Assembly: GCA_018675335.1 (NCBI GenBank)
Contig: JABGYH010000005.1
Coordinates: forward strand, 1 to 64,000
DNA length: 64,000 bases
Source of the DNA: Candidatus Woesearchaeota archaeon
GTDB lineage: Archaea; Nanobdellota; Nanobdellia; Woesearchaeales; UBA11576
Direction: 5' to 3'
Each line of letters begins with the position of its first letter. The stretch's first letter is position 1. Both the position numbers and the translations under genes were made by a program. The notes beneath the pieces are model-generated. The model had not been told where the DNA came from, made no database searches, and worked only from the letters and a program-made list of their open reading frames with translations. Of the stretch, positions 16,611 through 25,192 are shown in pieces.

Positions 16611-17975
16611 ATGAAAGTTCTAGTTATTAATCCACCAAACATGCCATTTAGTGAAAAAAGTTTGCTAATTGAACCAATCGATGTTTTAACAGTTGCAACT
16701 TTTATTCAATCATCAAATAACACAGTAAAAGTAATTGATATGGATGTAAAAAAGTTAGCACCAAAACAAATAAAACAAATAATAAAACAATTCCAACCTG
16801 AATTAACTATAATTCCTTTTGATTATCATATTCCTTTGCACACATCAAATGCAGTTAAAGGAGTTAATATTATTTCAAAAATTGCAAAAGATAATAATTC
16901 CAAAGTTATTGTAGGTGGAAAAACTCCAAAACATAAACCAGAATTATTTTTAAGAAATTATGCAGACATAATTATCAATACAGAAATGGAACCTGTGTTA
17001 AAACAATTAATCGAAACTAATTTTCAAAATTTAAAACAAATTCAAGGCATCAGTTATTTAGAAAAAAATAAATTAAAAATCAATATTTCCTGCTGTAAAA
17101 AAATAAACTTAGATTCCTTGCCAGTACCAGATAGATCTTTAATTGATATAACTGATTATATTGAAGTTAGAACTATTCTTTCAAGCAGAGGTTGTTTTGG
17201 GAAATGTGGTTTTTGTGCGACACCTAATTTTTGGGGATGTTGGAGAGCAAAATCTGCTGAAAATGTAGTAAAAGAAATTGAATATTTAATACAAAAATTT
17301 AATGCGAAAAAAATTCTTTTTCTTGACGACAATGCAACTGTTGATAAAGACAGAATGAAACAAATATCTAAATTATTAATTCAAAAAAATATCAAATGTA
17401 AATTTGGTTGTTTAGGTACAATTTCAACTTTTGATATAACTACTATGAAACTTATGCATCAAGCAGGTTTTAGGTGGATTCATTATGGTTGTGAATTTGC
17501 AAGTCAAAAAGTTTTAGATAGCTTAAAAAAAGGAATAACTCCAGATCAAATCAAAAAAACAATAATAGAAACAAAAAAAATTGGTTTTCGAGTAAGAACT
17601 AGTTGGATTTTTGATCTTCCCAATGCAGATGAAAAAGGATTAAAAAATACAATAGAATTAATTTTAAAAACTCAACCTGATGAAATTCGTGCTCATTTTT
17701 TAGCATTAAGAGTTGGAAGTGAATACAATTCAAAAACTAATTGTTTAAAACAACAATATATCCACAACTCAAAACCTAATGAAGAAATTAAAAGAGATCT
17801 CAACATAAAAACAATTCAAGAAAATTTAGACATTTTAATCAAACAACTCATAAATAAAAATTATGTGTTAGTTAAAAATGTTAAAGATTGGAGGAATGTA
17901 AAAAAACTTCAAAACAAAAATAAATCAGTAAAATTCATTTCATTATGTCCATCACGATATGGAGTTTGTTGGTAA
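16611..17975 (+). CDS. B12-binding-type radical SAM enzyme
   Basis: A 454-residue enzyme. Residues 1-145 form a Rossmann-like cobalamin-binding-type domain (LVINPPNMPFSEKS, VIDMD, KVIVGG, ADIIINTEMEPVLKQL) but without the DxHxxG cobalamin ligand motif. The radical SAM core follows with SSRGCFGKCGFCATP (Cys-x3-Cys-x2-Cys) and typical downstream text (ILFLDDNATVDKDRM, IHYGCEFASQKVLDSLKKGI). The C-terminus has two more cysteines (CPSRYGVCW). Such enzymes often methylate or rearrange unreactive carbons. Its immediate upstream partner is the GESR-repeat gene, which is therefore the natural candidate substrate (inference). Confidence 0.8.
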   Translation: MKVLVINPPNMPFSEKSLLIEPIDVLTVATFIQSSNNTVKVIDMDVKKLAPKQIKQIIKQFQPELTIIPFDYHIPLHTSNAVKGVNIISKIAKDNNSKVIVGGKTPKHKPELFLRNYADIIINTEMEPVLKQLIETNFQNLKQIQGISYLEKNKLKINISCCKKINLDSLPVPDRSLIDITDYIEVRTILSSRGCFGKCGFCATPNFWGCWRAKSAENVVKEIEYLIQKFNAKKILFLDDNATVDKDRMKQISKLLIQKNIKCKFGCLGTISTFDITTMKLMHQAGFRWIHYGCEFASQKVLDSLKKGITPDQIKKTIIETKKIGFRVRTSWIFDLPNADEKGLKNTIELILKTQPDEIRAHFLALRVGSEYNSKTNCLKQQYIHNSKPNEEIKRDLNIKTIQENLDILIKQLINKNYVLVKNVKDWRNVKKLQNKNKSVKFISLCPSRYGVCW

Positions 17976-17992
17976 ATTTAGGTTGAAAAAAA

Positions 17993-18691
17993 ATGAGATT
18001 AGATTCAGAATTAGTTCAAAAAATAAATTCAAGTAAATATGTTTTAGGCGTAACTGGAAGTATGTCTTGTGGAAAAAGTTATGCATGCGATCAACTTGAA
18101 CAAATAGCAAAAGATTCAAACATTCAAGTTTACAAAGTTAATTTTGATTTAATGCGAAGAGATATTTTAGGAACAAATCCTAAGTATGAATCTGCAAGAC
18201 AAAGTTTAGAAGATGTATTTGGCCCGCAAATTAGAAAATCAGATAATAGCATAGATAGAACAATTCTTTCGCAATTAATTTATTACGATTCGAATGCAAT
18301 GGCCCAATATGGCGCACAATTAGCTCCTCACCTCAAACAATATCTGGATTGCGAACTAACAGATAGATCGGGAATAATTCTCGTTGAATGGGCATTACTA
18401 GTAGAAGATCAACTTCTAGATTTAGTTAATTATAATGTTCTATTAGTAACCTGCACGCATAATGCTCAGATGAATAGATTAAAAGATGGAGACTTATCGC
18501 AAAACGAAATTAAAAAACGCATTGCAGCTCAATTAACTAACGAACAAAAGAGATCAGAAATATTGTTACAACAAAAAGAAGCGCAAAAAAATGGAATGAA
18601 CGGGGAGTTGCATTTATTTGACACAACCAATGATCCTTCTACCCCCAATTATGAGTCATTATTTGGTAAAATTCTTTCAAAAGTAGCTTAA
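17993..18691 (+). CDS. Dephospho-CoA kinase-like P-loop kinase
   Basis: A 232-residue P-loop kinase. GVTGSMSCGKSYACDQL is a Walker A; the pattern VNFDLMRRDIL...FGPQI...IDRTILSQLIYY...IILVEWALLVE follows CoaE text (D-hV, FG, IDR..L, hhh..PLL.E). It differs from the standard CoaE by a longer middle and by Ser-Cys in the P-loop. A separate CoaE domain is fused to CoaD at 56.5-57.7 kb, so this copy may phosphorylate a different nucleotide-like substrate. It lies 17 bp after the radical SAM gene, third in the GESR operon. Confidence 0.65.
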   Translation: MRLDSELVQKINSSKYVLGVTGSMSCGKSYACDQLEQIAKDSNIQVYKVNFDLMRRDILGTNPKYESARQSLEDVFGPQIRKSDNSIDRTILSQLIYYDSNAMAQYGAQLAPHLKQYLDCELTDRSGIILVEWALLVEDQLLDLVNYNVLLVTCTHNAQMNRLKDGDLSQNEIKKRIAAQLTNEQKRSEILLQQKEAQKNGMNGELHLFDTTNDPSTPNYESLFGKILSKVA

Positions 18692-18749
18692 ACACAAGTA
18701 TGTTGCAGTTTCAACACATATAACCTTGATTTAATTCTCAAAAACATAA

Positions 18750-18804
18750 TACAACTATACGGACACATTTACATCAGAAATTTCTAAGTAAAATACAAGT
18801 ATAC
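18750..18804 (+). promoter_or_regulatory. 44-bp-spaced operator pair, radical SAM/SPASM operon
   Basis: TACAACTATAC at 18750 and TACAAGTATAC at 18794, again 44 bp apart. The second copy ends 12 bp before ATG 18817. If the AAGTAAAAT at about 18786-18794 serves as TATA element, the mRNA is leaderless, which agrees with the missing ribosome site. Confidence 0.65.
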
Positions 18805-18816
18805 ATATATATTAAG

Positions 18817-19803
18817 ATGGAACTTAATATACAAACAAACGACACTCAAACCAACCAACCAAGTTTGGAAAATTATTCTTTTTGTCTTTTCAGAATACCT
18901 AAAGAAGGAGGCAGAGTTTTATGGGAAATAACCAACTCTTGCAATTATAGTTGCTCTTATTGCATATTCAGTGCAAACAAAGGAAAAGTTAATGGAGAAC
19001 TATCAACAGAAGAAGTTTTTGAAGTAATCGACGGTTTAAAACAAAGAGATTTCTCACATCTAAAAATATCAGGAGGCGAACCATTCATTAGAAAAGATAT
19101 GGTCGACATCCTAAAAAAAGCTTCCGACTTAGGTTTTATTGTAGATATTTCAACTAATGGTTCATTAATTACAGAGAAACGTGCTCAACAATTAAGTGAA
19201 TTAGAACTAAATATGGTTCATGTAAGTTTAGATGGTCCTGATGCTAAAACTCATGAAGAAGTTAGAGGTCCAAAAACTTATGAAAAAACAATTAGAGGAA
19301 TTCAAAATCTCGTAACCAATAATGTTTATGTTAGACTCGGAACTGTAATCCACAAAGGAAATGAACACCAGTTAGAAGAAGTAGTAAAAAAAGCTGCAAG
19401 TTTAGGAGTTAATGAAGTTATTTTTTCTTACATGGAACCTGTTGGGCGAATGGAAGGAGACAATAGTCAAGTTTCATACAAACCAATTGAAACAACAAAA
19501 TCAGAAATTGAAATATTAGCACAAAAATATCAAGATCAGGTAAAAGTTAATTATAGTTTTACAGAAGATTCTCAATCTGAAGAAACTGGAACTTGCCCTG
19601 GTGGAAAAAAATTCTTGTTCATAGACAATCTGGGAAGAATTTCACCTTGTACATGGGTTACTGAAAAAGATCCAACTTACCAAACTAGCCTGACGGTTAA
19701 AGATGCTAGTTTCGACGAGGTTATGACATCAAATCCAATGCAAAATTATGTGGAAAGCTGTAAAGATTGTAAAGGATGTCCTGCAAGAATAAGATATGAA
19801 TAA
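18817..19803 (+). CDS. Radical SAM enzyme with SPASM-like C-terminus
   Basis: Core motif WEITNSCNYSCSYCIF (Cys-x3-Cys-x2-Cys), then KISGGEPFIRKD, STNGSLIT and SLDGPDAKTHEEVRG, standard for PqqE/MoaA-like radical SAM enzymes. The C-terminal region has CPGGKKFLFIDNLGRISPCTWV and CKDCKGCPA, a SPASM/twitch-type auxiliary iron-sulfur site as found in peptide-modifying enzymes. Its stop overlaps the next gene by 8 bp. In an operon with aminocarboxypropyl-transferase-like, ATP-grasp and methyltransferase genes it most likely modifies an amino acid or peptide, but the substrate is not visible. Confidence 0.82.
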   Translation: MELNIQTNDTQTNQPSLENYSFCLFRIPKEGGRVLWEITNSCNYSCSYCIFSANKGKVNGELSTEEVFEVIDGLKQRDFSHLKISGGEPFIRKDMVDILKKASDLGFIVDISTNGSLITEKRAQQLSELELNMVHVSLDGPDAKTHEEVRGPKTYEKTIRGIQNLVTNNVYVRLGTVIHKGNEHQLEEVVKKAASLGVNEVIFSYMEPVGRMEGDNSQVSYKPIETTKSEIEILAQKYQDQVKVNYSFTEDSQSEETGTCPGGKKFLFIDNLGRISPCTWVTEKDPTYQTSLTVKDASFDEVMTSNPMQNYVESCKDCKGCPARIRYE

Positions 19804-20875
19804 ATTTTCAAAAAAAAATACCCAAAAAAAAATGGAATCAAAAAAACAAAGTTTAGAAATGAGAATAAATCAAGAAGAAGTTTCAGCTCAAGTTGAATCA
19901 TTATTTCAAGGAAATCTTGAAAAAAATCTGATGTCAAGTGGTAAGTTTAGTTCTTTTTGTCCAACTTATTCATTCGCTACTGAAAATCTTACAGGATACA
20001 TGTCCCAAATAGACTTACAAAATAAACGAGTTTTAACAGTTAGTGCTTCAGGAGATCAAATAATTGAAGCTTATGCAATGGGCGCTACAGAAGTAGAAAG
20101 TTTTGACATAAATATTTTAAGTGCGTTTGTTACCGACTTGAAATTGACCGCAGTAAAAACATTATCTTTTGAAGAATATCAAAAATTTCTACTAAGACAA
20201 GATCAAAATAATCCAAATCAATTAAATTCTCAAGCACTAAATAAAAAAACATATTTAAAACTAAGATCTCAACTTAATGATTCAACTCAAACTTTTTTTG
20301 ATAATCTATATCAATTATTTCAAGATGGATCTCAAATAAGAGAAAGTCCCATTTTTAACAATCAATATGACACTAATCAACTAAAAACATTCAGCAACAA
20401 ATATTTACAAAGCAAACATTACTACGAACAAGCACAATTAAATTTACGAAAAGGACAAATCCCTAGTTGGACTTGCTCAAGCGTTACTGAACTTACTAAA
20501 AATTTTACTGACGAAAAATTTGATGTGATTCTTCTTTCAAATATTGCAGATTATGCAGAGGCAATGTTTCCAAATAATTCAAATTATATTCAAAAATTCA
20601 TAAAACAAGTAATTCAACCACTAGTTCCAAAACTTAATCCTCGAGGAATTATTTGTGCGGCTTACGTTTATGACATAAAAACAAAACAAACTCAAGATAC
20701 AAATCAAACATATAGGAGTCAAATTGATAATCCTTCAATTCGAAGGCAGGAATTACAGTCAACAAGATTAGATTATCAAGAACTTGTTTTTCCAAGTGTA
20801 CTACCACTAGTTCAAGATGGAGTAATCATCTTAACTAATTCTGAATTAATGTATCAAGGTGAACTACGATGTTAA
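19796..20875 (+). CDS. DUF3419/BtaA-like 3-amino-3-carboxypropyl transferase candidate
   Basis: A class I SAM-binding fold: KRVLTVSASGDQIIEAYAMG followed by EVESFDINILSAFVTDLKLTAVKTLSFEEYQKFL. This string matches the pattern of the DUF3419 family, which includes BtaA (transfer of the aminocarboxypropyl group of SAM to diacylglycerol). Late in the protein come KFDVILLSNIADY and NPRGIICAAYVYD. Residues 1-45 are polar, lysine-rich and unlike the core. It overlaps both neighbours (8 bp and 7 bp). A plain methyltransferase is the alternative; the lack of any lipid gene nearby argues for a non-lipid acceptor. Confidence 0.6.
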   Translation: MNKFSKKNTQKKMESKKQSLEMRINQEEVSAQVESLFQGNLEKNLMSSGKFSSFCPTYSFATENLTGYMSQIDLQNKRVLTVSASGDQIIEAYAMGATEVESFDINILSAFVTDLKLTAVKTLSFEEYQKFLLRQDQNNPNQLNSQALNKKTYLKLRSQLNDSTQTFFDNLYQLFQDGSQIRESPIFNNQYDTNQLKTFSNKYLQSKHYYEQAQLNLRKGQIPSWTCSSVTELTKNFTDEKFDVILLSNIADYAEAMFPNNSNYIQKFIKQVIQPLVPKLNPRGIICAAYVYDIKTKQTQDTNQTYRSQIDNPSIRRQELQSTRLDYQELVFPSVLPLVQDGVIILTNSELMYQGELRC

Positions 20876-21897
20876 ATGAAACTGAATTACAAGGATTACA
20901 CACAAATCAAAGATTATTAATTATTGAACTTCAAAACAGAGGAATTAATGTTAACTCTCTTGTTCCCGAAATGGAATTAGTTGAAGCAGAATATCACGGC
21001 CATAAAGAATTCATTCTTGACCGAGATTCATCAATTAATCCCTATCCTTCAACAGTCATTAGTGGAGACAAATATTTGTCAAAAAAGTTATTAGCTCGAG
21101 AAGGAATTAGCGTTGTTAGTGGTGAACAATTCGATGGAATTCACCAAAATGAAGCTTTAGTTTACGCACAAAAATTAAACTTTCCTTTGGTAGTCAAACC
21201 AGTTTTTGGATCACATGGTCATGGAGTTTACATGGATTTAGATAATCTGTGCGATGTTAAAGATGCAATTGATAAAATTAGTGGAGAATATGGATCTAAC
21301 AAAACATACTTGGTTGAAGAACAATTTGAAGGAAAAGAATATAGAGTTTTCATAACTCAAAATGGAGATTATGCAGTTCTTCACAGAGATTGTGCGCACA
21401 TCATAGGAGATGGAACTAAAACAATCGAACAATTAGCAAATCAAGAATCTGAAAATAGAATGACTGAATCAGACGATCCATCATTTCCAAGAAAAAATTG
21501 TCTTTGTCCAGTTCAACTTGATGAGGTTGTTAATAATTATCTTGCACGCCAACAAAAAGATACAAATTATGTTCCGCCAGAGGGTGAAAAAATTTATCTT
21601 AGACATAATTCAAATGTGGCAGTCGGAGCTACTTGTGAAGATTATACTGATATTGTTCACCCCTCAATTATTGAAATTGCAAAAAAAGCGCTAAACGCAT
21701 TTCCAGGATTACCTTATGCAGGATTAGATTTTTTATCAAAAGATATTACTAAACCACAAACTGCAGATATGTATAGATTATTAGAAGTAAATTCAATTCC
21801 AGGAATACATATGCACATGAGACCTGGAACTGGAAAATCTCAAAATGTTGCAAAATACCTTGTGGATATGATGTTTCCAGAAACTAAATATTCATAA
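20869..21897 (+). CDS. ATP-grasp ligase of the cyanophycin synthetase/GshAB type
   Basis: ATP-grasp enzymes join a carboxylate to an amine via an acyl phosphate. Readable elements: STVISGDKYLSKKLLAREGI, FPLVVKPVFGSHGHGV, TYLVEEQFEGKEYRVFI, AHIIGDGTKTIEQL (the GDGxxTIxxL motif of the CphA/GshAB ligases), and the metal-binding end YAGLDFLSKDI...YRLLEVNSIPGI. The 342 residues cover little more than the ATP-grasp unit, so substrate recognition is in this domain or in partners. The ribosome site AGGTGAACTACG lies inside the preceding gene, which it overlaps by 7 bp. Confidence 0.78.
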   Translation: MLNETELQGLHTNQRLLIIELQNRGINVNSLVPEMELVEAEYHGHKEFILDRDSSINPYPSTVISGDKYLSKKLLAREGISVVSGEQFDGIHQNEALVYAQKLNFPLVVKPVFGSHGHGVYMDLDNLCDVKDAIDKISGEYGSNKTYLVEEQFEGKEYRVFITQNGDYAVLHRDCAHIIGDGTKTIEQLANQESENRMTESDDPSFPRKNCLCPVQLDEVVNNYLARQQKDTNYVPPEGEKIYLRHNSNVAVGATCEDYTDIVHPSIIEIAKKALNAFPGLPYAGLDFLSKDITKPQTADMYRLLEVNSIPGIHMHMRPGTGKSQNVAKYLVDMMFPETKYS

Positions 21898-21930
21898 ATT
21901 AATATAATTAAATATGAGGCTAACAGAAAA

Positions 21931-22722
21931 ATGAACGAAAAAACAAACAACGAAAATAATAATAATAAAAACTCTAATAAAACTAAAGATTTAATCAAAA
22001 AAAATAAATTAGATTCAGAACCACAAAATCAAAATAGTAATCTCGGTGAAGGTTCTAAAAGTTATCATGAAGAAGCAGATATTTATGAACGTTTTAGTCA
22101 AGTTGAAGATTCTCCTAAAAAAATTCTAAACTTCTTAAAACCACTAATTGAAGGTAAAAAAGTTCTAGATCTTGGTTGTGGTACTGGAAAATTCATGATT
22201 GATTTAGCGCACGTTTCAAAAGAATATGTGGGACTTGATATTTCAAAAGATCAATTAAACATTGCAAAAAATAAACTTATTAAAAATAACATAAATAACG
22301 TAAAATTAATTCAATCATCTGCGGAAAATATACCTCTTGAATCTAATCAATTTGACGTAATTATTTCAACGTGGGTTTTAGGCACAATTCAAGATGAATC
22401 TCGTCGAGAAAAAGCAGTTTCAGAGGCGCTGCGTTTGTTGAAAACAGGGGGATCCACCTATTTAGTTGAAAATAACAGCGGAGGGGACTTTGAAGTAATA
22501 AGAAATAGATTCCCAAATAAAGAAAGAACAGAAAAATATAATTCATGGTTGTTAAATCATAAATTTATTGTTGAAATTGAGTTTAATACCTATTTTGAGT
22601 TTAATAATTTAATTGAAGCTCAAAAGATTTTTGAACATATTTGGGGTAAAACTGCTATGTCCAAAATTAAATCAAATAGAATTAAACAAAAAATAATAAT
22701 TTTTAAACAAGAAAAAAAATAA
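21931..22722 (+). CDS. Class I SAM-dependent methyltransferase
   Basis: Core motifs KVLDLGCGTGKFMIDLA (SAM binding), YVGLDISKDQLNIAKNKL and FDVIISTWVLGTIQDE place it in the Methyltransf_11-type family. The first 45 residues are Asn/Lys-rich and poorly structured. No catalytic residue reveals the acceptor. It lies 33 bp after the ATP-grasp gene as the last member of the operon and probably methylates the same product (N- or O-methylation). Confidence 0.8.
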   Translation: MNEKTNNENNNNKNSNKTKDLIKKNKLDSEPQNQNSNLGEGSKSYHEEADIYERFSQVEDSPKKILNFLKPLIEGKKVLDLGCGTGKFMIDLAHVSKEYVGLDISKDQLNIAKNKLIKNNINNVKLIQSSAENIPLESNQFDVIISTWVLGTIQDESRREKAVSEALRLLKTGGSTYLVENNSGGDFEVIRNRFPNKERTEKYNSWLLNHKFIVEIEFNTYFEFNNLIEAQKIFEHIWGKTAMSKIKSNRIKQKIIIFKQEKK

Positions 22723-22732
22723 AACTAATTTT

Positions 22733-23590
22733 TTATTTCATCCCAGTATATTTATGTAATCCTTCCAAAGAATCAATTCTTTTTTTTGCAGGAAGGGCTA
22801 ATTGAAATTTTTTCCAAAAAACTTGTTTGATCCATTCAACCCACTCAGGATCATAAATAGAATAATAAACTCCCAAAATCTTTTTATCTTCTCCTTTTTT
22901 CCCTGCAGGTACTTTTATTTCAGAAAATTTTGCAATTTTTCCATCAATAATGTATGCGCGCAAAGGAGTTATTTCGTGTTTTACTTGAACCATTTCTTTA
23001 CCCATTTGAATATTGATTGCAAGTATATCTCTTAAATTTTTCAAATCAAGTAATGCCACATTAGTAATTATTTTAAAAATTACTCCTCGCTTCACTGCAT
23101 CGCGAACAGAATCAAGTAATGTTCGTCCATCATGTTTTAAGTGAATCCAAGAATTGTTTCCAGAAAACGCTAATACTTCTTCTTCTGCATTATCTATCAA
23201 GGGAAATAATGTTTCTGCATTGTATTGATAATTAGGAGTTATTTCTTCAAAATATCCATCTCTTTTTTCAGGATCTACATATTGATAAATTTCTATTGGA
23301 GAAAAATCATTTTTTTCTATTCCTTTTTCCATTTGAGCAAAAAGTTTTTCTTGTATATCCGTTGCATAAATTTTTTCGAGATTATTCCAAAAAACAATTT
23401 TAAGTGCGCCTCTTGATCCTTCTCTAAATACTCGCATTTGTATGTGACCAGTTCTTTTACTTATTTCTTCAATATACCGATCAGCAGTTCTCCAGTTTTT
23501 CCCAAGCATTTGAGCAATTTCATTTACTGCTCTGGGTTTTGCATAAACAAACGCTTTGATTTTATCTATAGTTTTATTATCAAGGACCAT
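22733..23590 (-). CDS. HTH transcriptional regulator with PLD-like sensor domain
   Basis: Residues 1-60 form a winged-helix-like DNA-binding domain (VYAKPRAVNEIAQMLGKNWRTADRYIEEIS). Residues 120-260 carry the PLD-like fold seen in TrmB-type effector domains (EEEVLAFSGNNSWIHLKHDGRTLLDSVRDAVKRGVIFKIITN, AYIIDGKIAKFSEI), without a full HKD motif, so sensing rather than hydrolysis is likely. Leftward TATA GATTTATATATAAAC at 23624-23638 and ribosome site GAGGTG before ATG. It diverges from the CinA operon and is the best local candidate to bind the 44-bp-spaced motif pairs. Confidence 0.7.
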   Translation of the reverse strand: MVLDNKTIDKIKAFVYAKPRAVNEIAQMLGKNWRTADRYIEEISKRTGHIQMRVFREGSRGALKIVFWNNLEKIYATDIQEKLFAQMEKGIEKNDFSPIEIYQYVDPEKRDGYFEEITPNYQYNAETLFPLIDNAEEEVLAFSGNNSWIHLKHDGRTLLDSVRDAVKRGVIFKIITNVALLDLKNLRDILAINIQMGKEMVQVKHEITPLRAYIIDGKIAKFSEIKVPAGKKGEDKKILGVYYSIYDPEWVEWIKQVFWKKFQLALPAKKRIDSLEGLHKYTGMK

Positions 23591-23647
23591 TTAAAACACC
23601 TCAGTTAATGCATTTCAAGCACTGTTTATATATAAATCTTTCTTTAA

Positions 23648-23702
23648 TACAACTACATAACTAATTCTTAACCAATAAATATTAACATAAATACAACTAT
23701 AC
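23648..23702 (+). promoter_or_regulatory. 44-bp-spaced operator pair, CinA-Nudix-NMNAT operon
   Basis: TACAACTACAT at 23648 (identical to 15977) and TACAACTATAC at 23692 (identical to 18750), 44 bp apart. The pair sits between the divergent regulator gene and the rightward operon. A separate TATA box TTTATAAAT is at 23769-23777. Confidence 0.65.
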
Positions 23703-23801
23703 TAACATAACATGAACAAAAAATCACAAAGTAAAAGAACTTACTTAGGAGTGGTAAAAAACGTTAAGTTTATAAATAGAAGATCACTGGAGGAATATAA
23801 G

Positions 23802-24668
23802 ATGGCATTACAAGAAATAATTCAATCACAATCAAAATTAGTTAAAAGCTACGCACATAAATTAGGTGCAGCTCACAAAAACGGATATGATTTAGCGCAA
23901 GAGCTTTTCAAACCATACACTGAGGAACTTGCAACAAGAGTAGAAGATCAACTTGCACAAAAAAAAGAATCAGGAGAATGGACTGCATTAATTGACGCAG
24001 CAAATGCAGATTTAACCGCTTGGAAAGAAGAATCTGGAAGAATTCAAAGATATACTCCCGAAGAACTTGCACAAGCAAGATTACAAAAAGAAGTTGCAAA
24101 CGAATACTCAACTGAAAAAAGTGGAGAACTAGCACTAGTAAATCAATTTCATCAAGCAATTATTTCTTATGCAATTCAAAATTTAGGTGTTGCAACAGAA
24201 TTAATCAAAGAAGGAAAATCTAAAAGAAAGTTTGCAATTGTTGAATTAATTTCAAGACTTGCACCCTCACTTAATTTTCCAGGATCATCAAGTTATTTAA
24301 CCGGCGCATTTGTTCCTTATGCAAGAGAAGCAAGAACTGTTTTAGGAGAATCAACACCTACTGGATCTTATGTTCAACCAAGCGTTGCAGTTGAAAGCGC
24401 ACATAATTTAATTCTTCAATTTGAAGTTAGTTATGCTCTAGCAGAAACTAGTGCAGCACCGCGTTCTGATGTTCCAAAATCAAAAAGATTACCTGAAGTT
24501 CACATTTGTAGTGTTGCTAATGGAACTAATGACCCGGAAGCTCAAGCCATGCAAACTCAAAAACATGAAATTCCAACTCACTTTAGAGAAGAATTCGACT
24601 CTGCAGTAAGAGAATTAATGTTCAAAGAATTAGTTTCAATGTATCAAATTGAATTAAATGTTGATTAA
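23802..24668 (+). CDS. CinA C-terminal (PncC-like) domain protein
   Basis: The middle of the protein, FPGSSSYLTGAFVPYAREARTVLGES...PSVAVESAHNLILQFEVSYALAETS, follows the CinA C-terminal domain, whose active members (PncC) deamidate nicotinamide mononucleotide. The usual ESxTGG motif just before PGSS is not recognisable and the downstream lysine is arginine, so activity is doubtful. The N-terminal 100 residues are helical and unrecognised. ATG 23802 is chosen because GGAGG lies at 23789-23793; ATG 23712 would add 30 residues and would suit a leaderless message 9 bp after the operator. First of three NAD-type genes. Confidence 0.55.
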   Translation: MALQEIIQSQSKLVKSYAHKLGAAHKNGYDLAQELFKPYTEELATRVEDQLAQKKESGEWTALIDAANADLTAWKEESGRIQRYTPEELAQARLQKEVANEYSTEKSGELALVNQFHQAIISYAIQNLGVATELIKEGKSKRKFAIVELISRLAPSLNFPGSSSYLTGAFVPYAREARTVLGESTPTGSYVQPSVAVESAHNLILQFEVSYALAETSAAPRSDVPKSKRLPEVHICSVANGTNDPEAQAMQTQKHEIPTHFREEFDSAVRELMFKELVSMYQIELNVD

Positions 24669-24670
24669 AA

Positions 24671-25159
24671 ATGGCAAATCGAAAAAAAGTTTATGATTCC
24701 AGGGGACATGATAATCCAGGAAATGGCGTTGGAGTTATAATTCCAAATCCAAATAATCCTGATGAAATTGTTATGACTCTTAGAACTGCAGAAACAACAA
24801 ATAGTGCAGGAATGTGGGAACTTCCAGGAGGAAAACAAGATCTTTTTGAAACAATATATCAAGCAGGATCTCGCGAAACATTTGATGAAGTAGGTTTAGA
24901 AGTTTGCATAAAAGGTTGCATAGATATTTGCGATTTACGAATTGAAGGACAACATTGGATGAACTATACTGTTGTTGCAGAAGTTAAAGGTGGAGAATTA
25001 ACTAATAAAGAAGACTTAAAATTTGATGAAGTAAGATATATGAATATTCACGAACTTCCAGAAAATACTGCTCTCCTTGCAATCAGAGGAATCAGAAATT
25101 ATATTACAAAAAGACAACATTTAGAATATATTTTAATTGAAACAGTTGTTCAAGATTAA
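24671..25159 (+). CDS. Nudix hydrolase
   Basis: The Nudix box is readable as GGKQDLFETIYQAGSRETFDEVGL (G-x5-E-x7-RE-x2-DE-x-G), with Asp replacing the first Glu of the EE pair. Preceding text GMWELPGGKQ and VVIPNPNNPDEIVMTLRT-like strands are typical of the fold. Length 162 residues. It starts 2 bp after the CinA-like gene and precedes an NMNAT-like gene, so a role in hydrolysing NAD-type or other nucleotide diphosphates is plausible. Confidence 0.82.
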   Translation: MANRKKVYDSRGHDNPGNGVGVIIPNPNNPDEIVMTLRTAETTNSAGMWELPGGKQDLFETIYQAGSRETFDEVGLEVCIKGCIDICDLRIEGQHWMNYTVVAEVKGGELTNKEDLKFDEVRYMNIHELPENTALLAIRGIRNYITKRQHLEYILIETVVQD

Positions 25160-25192
25160 TAAAAAAAAAATAAAAAATAAAACAGACCCAAA

